A DNA stretch of 10,659 nt. Source: Gemmatimonadota bacterium (GTDB taxonomy: Bacteria > Gemmatimonadota > Gemmatimonadetes > Gemmatimonadales > Gemmatimonadaceae). Position numbers and translations under genes: made by a program. Below are positions 6,391 through 10,659 of the stretch, in pieces (within the stretch, counting starts at the first letter, position 1; each line of letters starts with the position of its first letter). A model generated the notes under the pieces. The model saw only the letters and a list, made by a program, of their open reading frames with translations, did not search any database and was not told the origin of the DNA. The stretch spans positions 1 to 10,659 of the forward strand of contig JADJNZ010000003.1 of the NCBI GenBank assembly GCA_016714015.1, written 5' to 3'.

Positions 6391-7560
6391 ATGGCCCTGT
6401 CCTCCGCGGTCCGCACGCTGCTCCTTGGTCACGCCGGGCCGCGCCGCCCGGCCCTCTCCGCTGGCCCGCTCCGCATCGCGATGGGTATCGAGACCCTTGG
6501 GCTCGGCGGCGCGGAGATGGTCGTCTTCCAGCTCTCCGAGGAACTGCGGCGCCGCGGCCACAGCATCATCGCCATCGGCCCGGACGACCGGGATGGGTGG
6601 CTGAAGCAGACCTTCCTCAAGGCGGGGATCCACTTCGAGGGCTACCGGCTCCGCAGTCCGATCGACTGGGGGTGCGCGGAGCACTTCGCCGAGATCCTGC
6701 GCGCGCACCGGATCGACGTGCTGCACGACCACGAGTTCGTGGCCAGCGTCTACGGCGCGGCGGGAGCCCGGCTTGCCGGCGTGCCGCACGTGCTCACGAT
6801 GCACGGCAATCAACAGATGACCCAGAAGTTCCAGCGCCGCGTCGCCCTCCGCTGGGCCATCCGCCACTCGGCGCACACCGTCGCGGTCTCGGGGGACACC
6901 CGGACCCATCTGGTCCAGGCGCTGGGTGTGCGCGAGGACGAGATCGAGATCATCCGCAACGGCATCCCGGATCGGCCGGGCGACGGCCGGTCGGTCCGTC
7001 GGGAACTTGGGCTCGACGAGGACGACCTGCTCGTGCTCGCCGTCGGGAGCCTGATGCAGCGAAAAGGGCACCGGATCCTGCTCGAGGCCATGACGATCGT
7101 GAGCCGGACCGCGGGTCTGCCGCGTTGGAAGGTCGCCATCGCGGGCGAGGGGGTCGAGCGGCCGGCACTCGAGTCGTACATCGCCGAGCACGGGCTTGCG
7201 GACCGGGCCGTTCTGCTCGGGAATCGCGGGGACGTGCCCGACCTGCAGGCTGCGGCGGACGTCTTCACGATGCCATCGCTCTGGGAGGGGCTACCCTTGG
7301 CCGTCCTGGAGGCGATGTTCGCCTCCAATCCGGTCGTCGCGACGACGGCCTCAGGGATCCCCGAGGCGATATCGGACGGCGAGCACGGACTGCTCGTGCC
7401 CGGCGGGGATGCACCGGCGCTCGCGCACGCGGTCGTCAGGCTCCTCGGCGACCGCCCGCTGCGCGAACGCCTTGGCGCGCACGCGCGCGCCGAAGCGCAA
7501 CGGCGTTTCAGCATCACGGCGATGACGGACGAATACGAGCGACGGTACCGCGGCGACTGA
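6391..7560 (+). CDS. Glycosyltransferase family 4 (GT-B fold)
   Basis: A 389-residue complete GT4 enzyme. The acceptor half starts at LRIAMGIETLGLGGAEMVV (27-45, glycine-rich loop); then LTMHGN (135-140). The donor half has VLAVGSLMQRKGHRILLEA (215-233, with R224/K225 as the usual diphosphate contacts), VAIAGEGVERPAL, VLLGNRGDVPDLQAAADVF, and the EX7E motif MPSLWEGLPLAVLEAM (E299 and E307), followed by ASGIPEAI and GLLVPGGD. It transfers a sugar from a nucleotide donor with retention of configuration, at the cytoplasmic face of the membrane; which sugar cannot be read from sequence. ATG 6391 is the first plausible start, leaving about 26 residues before the first strand; no ribosome site is evident. 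The gene converges on the FemAB-like gene with 29 bases between the stops. No strong terminator hairpin is seen in that gap. Confidence 0.93.
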   Translation: MALSSAVRTLLLGHAGPRRPALSAGPLRIAMGIETLGLGGAEMVVFQLSEELRRRGHSIIAIGPDDRDGWLKQTFLKAGIHFEGYRLRSPIDWGCAEHFAEILRAHRIDVLHDHEFVASVYGAAGARLAGVPHVLTMHGNQQMTQKFQRRVALRWAIRHSAHTVAVSGDTRTHLVQALGVREDEIEIIRNGIPDRPGDGRSVRRELGLDEDDLLVLAVGSLMQRKGHRILLEAMTIVSRTAGLPRWKVAIAGEGVERPALESYIAEHGLADRAVLLGNRGDVPDLQAAADVFTMPSLWEGLPLAVLEAMFASNPVVATTASGIPEAISDGEHGLLVPGGDAPALAHAVVRLLGDRPLRERLGAHARAEAQRRFSITAMTDEYERRYRGD

Positions 7561-7589
7561 TGCGACGTGCGGCCCGGTGCGTTCGGCGA

Positions 7590-8624
7590 TCAGGGGATCC
7601 CGCGCACCAGCTTCGGCCCCAGCCACGTCGCCACCGGCACCGGGAGCTTCTTCCACACGCGCGGTCCCATGGAGTACGCCCCGTCGTCCGGATTGGGCGT
7701 CGACACCTTCCCGTCCGCCGAGCGATAGTACCACCAGAGCGGCTCGTCACGTCCGCCCCACTGCTGCTTGTACTCGTGCGTGCCGCTGTTCGGCGTGCTG
7801 CGGCCGAAGTTGGCGATCGTGCACCCCTCCTGCGCCGCGCGCTCGAGGAAGCACCAGTGCAGGAAGTACCCCGGCCGGATCCCGCTCGCGAGGCGGAGCG
7901 AGCTCGACCAGGTGATCTCCATCTCCCGGTCCCAGATGAATCCGCAACCGCCGGAGACCGGCTCGCCGTTCAGGTAGCCGCAGGCGAACCAAGTGCTGTC
8001 CGGGAAGGTGTCGGCGATCACCTCGTAGAACCGCTGTGATTGCACGGGCGTGCCGAGGTCGCGCATGTTCCGCGCGAGGATCCGATGGAACGGCTCCAGT
8101 TGATCCCGGCCCCAGCGCACCTCGACCCCCTCCTTCTGCGGCTTGCGGATCTTGGTGCGCATCTTGTTGCCGAGCTGCTTGAAGAGCGCGTCGGGGCCGC
8201 CCTCCGGGATGTCGATCACGACGGTGAGCTTCTGGTGCCCCACCGGCAGCGCCGTCTCGAGGGCGCGCCGCGCCCGGATCTGCAGGAGCTTCACGTGGGT
8301 CCCGCTGGCGCGGGACTCCGCGTCGTCCATCAGCGCCCGCTCGGCCGACGCACCGCCCAGCGGACCGCCGTAGCTCACGAACGGCATCGAGACGAGGAAG
8401 TGGCCGAAGAGTGCCGACCGCACCCGCACGAGCGGGAGGACGCCGGCGAGCCGCCCACCGGCGTCGCGCGCCGCCAGGAAGACGCACTCGTGCCCGAAGA
8501 CCGTCTCGATCACCCGACGCCACCCATAGAGGTGGAAGTGCGTCCACCCGGCTTGTGACCGGACGAACGCGTCCCATTCGGCCGCCTCGCCCGCGAAGGG
8601 CGCGACTGTCAGCGCCGGCGTCAC
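7590..8624 (-). CDS. FemAB-like GNAT protein of PEP-CTERM/exosortase-associated type
   Basis: A 344-residue protein, close to the usual length for this family. The N-terminal part carries WDAFVRSQ..THFHLYGWRRVIETVFGHE (17-46), GVLPLVRVRSALFGHFLVS (61-79) and PFVSYGGPLG (81-90). The second GNAT-like unit has MRTKIRKPQKEGVEV (155-169) and ends with FGRSTPNSGTHEYKQQWGG (273-291) and PLWWYY. These blocks match what I know of the FemAB-related proteins tied to exosortase polysaccharide loci. FemAB relatives transfer aminoacyl groups in peptidoglycan; the role in EPS clusters is unproven, with acylation or aminoacylation of a glycan being the usual guess. The start GTG 8622-8624 has no strong ribosome site, but the protein begins sensibly there. 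It lies 31 bases behind ACP2, the likely last gene of that operon. No exosortase gene is present in this window. Confidence 0.9.
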   Translation of the reverse strand: MTPALTVAPFAGEAAEWDAFVRSQAGWTHFHLYGWRRVIETVFGHECVFLAARDAGGRLAGVLPLVRVRSALFGHFLVSMPFVSYGGPLGGASAERALMDDAESRASGTHVKLLQIRARRALETALPVGHQKLTVVIDIPEGGPDALFKQLGNKMRTKIRKPQKEGVEVRWGRDQLEPFHRILARNMRDLGTPVQSQRFYEVIADTFPDSTWFACGYLNGEPVSGGCGFIWDREMEITWSSSLRLASGIRPGYFLHWCFLERAAQEGCTIANFGRSTPNSGTHEYKQQWGGRDEPLWWYYRSADGKVSTPNPDDGAYSMGPRVWKKLPVPVATWLGPKLVRGIP

Positions 8625-8655
8625 GCGCGCACTCGGCCGATCGCCAAGATCCGCC

Positions 8656-8916
8656 TCAGGACTTCTTCTCGAGGATCAGCGCGGCGATGTCCTGCACCGT
8701 GTTCAGGTGCGTGACGCTCGCCTCGTGCGCATGGATCTCGATCCCGTAGTGCTCCTCGAGCACGGCCACGAGCTTCACGGTCGCGAGCGAGTCGAGGATG
8801 CCGCCGCTGATGAGCGGCGTGTCGTCGGTCAGCTCCGAGGCGGCGACGCCCGGGAGGAACTCCTTCAGGATGTAGGTCCGGACATGCTCACGGACGGCGT
8901 CGGCGTTCAGGGTCAT
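8656..8916 (-). CDS. Acyl carrier protein 2 (MBOAT-SGNH partner)
   Basis: An 86-residue ACP: MTLNADAVREHVRTYILKEF, then ISGGILDSLATVKLVAVLEEHYG with Ser43 as the phosphopantetheine site, then HLNTVQDIAALILEKKS. Its ATG (8914-8916) overlaps the stop of the upstream SGNH domain as ATGA, and TGGAG at 8925-8929 can serve as ribosome site. It differs from ACP1: DSL rather than DSV, a basic C-terminus (EKKS), and overall sequence only loosely similar, so the two probably carry different cargo or meet different partners. Coupling to a membrane O-acyltransferase recalls the DltB (MBOAT)/DltC (carrier) pair in lipoteichoic acid D-alanylation. No gene that would load this ACP is seen next to it inside the window; FkbH is 5 kb away. 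The ACP call is very secure. Confidence 0.94.
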   Translation of the reverse strand: MTLNADAVREHVRTYILKEFLPGVAASELTDDTPLISGGILDSLATVKLVAVLEEHYGIEIHAHEASVTHLNTVQDIAALILEKKS

Positions 8917-10016
8917 CGCGGTGGCTCCAGGAAGGCGCGCGGCAGGCCGAGCGCGGTGTCCGCGACGAGGTCGCGGTGGAAACGGTCGCCGATCAGTCGA
9001 TGACCGGCCTTGTTCGGGTGGAAGTCCCACTTCGACGAGCGGAGGGTCGCCATGTCGTGCCCCTCGTACACGTCGGACCAGTCGAGGACATGGAAGCCGG
9101 CGTTCCGGGCGCGCGTCGCCATCGCCGCGACGTGCGCCGGGTCCGGCTGGCGCTCGGGCAGGTCGAGATAGATCCAGACCGGGATCGCGCCCGCCGCCCG
9201 CACCTCCCGGACGAACTCGGCCTCGACGAGCCCGGAGCAGGCTGTCCTGGATGGCGACCATCCGGCTCAGGGCCTCGGTCTCACGCAGGTCACTGGTGAC
9301 TTGCGCGCCGGCCAGCATCGCGGCGAACGCCGGCCAGGGCGGCTGCACCCGCGCCGCACCTGCGTGACCGTGTGGATCGAGAGCCGTTCGGCATCGCCAG
9401 GGCAGCGCGACGCGGATCACGACGTCCGGGGAGAACGAGGACGCGGTCGTCGAGCAGCAGCAACTGTTGCGCGGCGCTGAACGACCCGACGCCGAAGTTG
9501 AGGAACTCGGCCTTCGGCGCGCCGGGCGCTGCAATGCGTTAAGGCTGTCCTCGACGAGCTGCTCTTGAAAGGTCTCGCCGTCGCTCACGCCGTCCCCGGC
9601 CACGTACGACTGCCCGAGCAGGGCGGATCCGGAACGTCTTCGACGGCTTCACGCGGGCATACGCACCGTCACGCATCCCGAACTCGTTGGTGCGGAACGA
9701 CTGGCCTCCCTGATACGTCCCCCACATCGGCTGCATCTCCCGACCGAGGAAGTCGGGACGCTCGACGAGCACGCCGGATTGCCAGATGTCCTGCCCGTCG
9801 GTCGGGCGATCGGCCATCAGTTCGCGCAGTTCCGGGTTCTGGTCGGTCACGCCCTGAAGTCCTTCGTAGTAGCCGCGCTGCAATGCCTTCGCATCGCGCT
9901 TGTTCAACTCCGGGAACCGCATCTCGCGCGCGATCTCCTGGGCGCGTGCCGAACGGCCGGGTCGCGTACGGCGAGGCCGTCAGCGCGAGCACGGCGAGCG
10001 CGGCGATGGTCTTCAT
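8913..10016 (-). other. SGNH/GDSL-type acyl esterase or transferase domain
   Basis: After a hydrophobic segment (MKTIAALAVLALTASPYA, from 10016) come LNKRDAKALQRGYYEGLQGV, SFRTNEFGMRDGAYARVKP and TFRI, then after a frame break ALLGQSYVAGDGVSDGETF (block I, Ser nucleophile, GQS in place of GDS), FLNFGVGSFSAAQQLLLLDD (block II), FSPDVVIRVALPW, IPVWIYLDLPE and finally WDFHPNKAGHRLIGDRF (block V, Asp-x-x-His). The order and spacing are those of SGNH hydrolases. Two pieces are long enough to read without correction: 9545-9922 (N-terminal piece) and 8913-9232 (C-terminal piece); 9236-9540 has about four breaks. The ATG at 10014-10016 could be the start of a separate gene with a signal peptide, but the frame before it (about 9948-10184) is open through the preceding MBOAT helix and no ribosome site is seen, so a fusion is favoured. 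Confidence 0.72.
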
Positions 10017-10167
10017 CGCATGCGGGGCGAACGCAGGGGCCGGGGCCTTTGCGCTCGTCTCCTGGTCGCCGCCCGACCGTCCGGTCAGGTCCGCGATGAC
10101 GGCGACGGCGAACACCGTGCCGAGCACGGCCGCCACCGCCAGACCATCGCGCAGCGTGAAGCTCGGC

Positions 10168-10659
10168 ACCCGCATCAGGTCAATCCAGTCACCGGAAGGT
10201 CGGGCCGCCCCACATTGTCCAGAGCGTGCAGATGAGCGCGAAGACGCCGGCGGCGCGTCGCCCTGTCGATCAGGGTGCGCGCAGACTGCGCTTGTGCCCG
10301 GCAGCACGCGCTTGCGCCCACGCTTCGCCTCCCAGAGCGAGTTGCCGATGAGCAGCACGCCGAGGGATCGCCCAGAAGAGCGCGTCGGTCGCCGACCAGA
10401 GCCCCTCGCCGCGGAGCCAGAACCACTGGTAGGCGTGCGTCGCCCACGGATGAAGAACACGACGATGGTACCGACCACGAGCGCCAGGGTCTCCCCCGCT
10501 TCCGCAACGGGAAGTACACGGGGAAAGACCACCTTCTGCACGAAGTCCTCCAGTAGATGTCGATCCGCCGCCAGAAGTCCGAGATGCTCAGTCGAGAGGT
10601 AGAACAGGCGGTGGCGTCTCGGGCAGGCGGAACCCGTGCAGGTGCAGGGCACCGACGAT
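10168..10659 (-). other. MBOAT (AlgI-like) C-terminal region
   Basis: Stitched over several frame breaks, this stretch reads HLHGFRLPETPP, RLFYLS, SISDFWRRIDIYW, DFVQKVVF, FPVYFPLRKRG, ETLALVVGTIVVFF, WATHAYQWFWLRG, LWSATDALFWAI, GVLLIGNSLWEAKRGRKRVL and FALICTLWTMWGGPTF. The DFWRR..IYW block and the following HAYQWFW block match the MBOAT acyltransferases of exopolysaccharide loci; the His of THAYQW is the likely conserved MBOAT histidine. The N-terminal membrane helices lie outside the window. Frame breaks fall near 10603, 10590, 10550, 10525, 10497, 10450, 10365, 10297, 10276, 10250 and 10195. Confidence 0.75.

Larger units (their letters stand above)
8913..10659 (-). pseudogene. MBOAT-SGNH O-acyltransferase, partial at the right edge, multiply frameshifted
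   Basis: Reading all minus-strand frames and joining them gives one continuous protein of roughly 580 residues, with its start beyond the window: C-terminal half of an MBOAT membrane acyltransferase, two further membrane segments, then a periplasmic SGNH-hydrolase-type domain ending RAFLEPPR just before ACP2. More than a dozen frame breaks are needed (for example near 10497, 10365, 10195, 9942, 9625, 9523, 9435, 9236), several of them at runs of G or C. Because conserved motifs survive on both sides of each break and stops arise only from the shifts, I think the gene is intact in the organism and the breaks are sequence errors; true decay cannot be excluded. MBOAT proteins move acyl groups across the membrane and SGNH domains transfer them to, or remove them from, a glycan, as in alginate (AlgI with AlgJ/AlgX) or peptidoglycan O-acetylation (PatA/PatB). 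It overlaps ACP2 by ATGA. Confidence 0.72.

Noticed and set aside
5306..6604. Plus-strand open frame (432 codons) opposite the O-antigen polymerase gene
   Set aside because: Extremely rich in Glu, Arg and His as expected for the complement of a membrane-protein gene; it also runs into the GT4 gene.
7557..7593. CTGAT/ATCAG inverted pair between the convergent GT4 and FemAB stops as a terminator
   Set aside because: The stem is only five bases with a 27-base loop and no T-run on either strand.
6081..8039. Plus-strand open frame of 652 codons across GT4 and FemAB
   Set aside because: It crosses two well-supported genes in a different frame and its product is an Arg/Ala/Pro-rich sequence with no family resemblance.
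9565..10602. Plus-strand open frame of 345 codons near the right end
   Set aside because: Ser/Arg/Ala-rich shadow of the frameshifted MBOAT-SGNH gene, whose motifs are all on the minus strand.

Overview
The window is high-GC and gene-dense (roughly two thirds G+C by eye). It reads as one stretch of a surface or exopolysaccharide biosynthesis and modification locus from a Gram-negative-type bacterium. Two things support this: an O-antigen-ligase/Wzy-type membrane polymerase, and a FemAB-like protein whose motifs match the family seen in exosortase/PEP-CTERM polysaccharide clusters. Gemmatimonadota or a similar high-GC lineage would fit, but the sequence alone does not settle the taxon.

Layout. 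Positions 1-3596 hold a minus-strand operon read from right to left: acyl carrier protein (ACP1), FkbH-like HAD protein, GNAT-like acyltransferase, and a glycosyltransferase cut by the window edge. The first two junctions are 4-base stop/start overlaps and the third is an 18-base gap, so translation is tightly coupled. Positions 3597-3937 are a divergent regulatory region with a palindrome, a small hairpin and a pair of direct repeats. A polysaccharide deacetylase (plus, 3938-4750) converges on the O-antigen polymerase/ligase gene (minus, 4775-6232). A second divergent gap with a perfect inverted repeat (6233-6390) leads to a GT4 glycosyltransferase (plus, 6391-7560). This converges on a second minus-strand operon that enters from beyond the right edge: a large MBOAT-SGNH gene, then ACP2, then the FemAB-like protein.

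How the genes may work together. Glycosyltransferases and the Wzy/WaaL-type protein build and polymerise or ligate a glycan. The deacetylase, GNAT, FemAB-like and MBOAT-SGNH proteins decorate it. Two dedicated ACPs, one coupled to FkbH (a family that loads a glyceryl unit from 1,3-bisphosphoglycerate onto ACP) and one coupled to an MBOAT-SGNH protein, suggest that carrier-protein-bound acyl groups are moved onto the polysaccharide. This resembles the logic of Dlt D-alanylation but with different parts. It is inference, and it is the most interesting possibility in the window.

Quality. From about 9,235 to the right end the coding frame breaks more than a dozen times, although the protein motifs stay clear when frames are stitched together. 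The first 9.2 kb shows no such breaks. This most likely reflects uncorrected indels near a contig end rather than a decayed gene.
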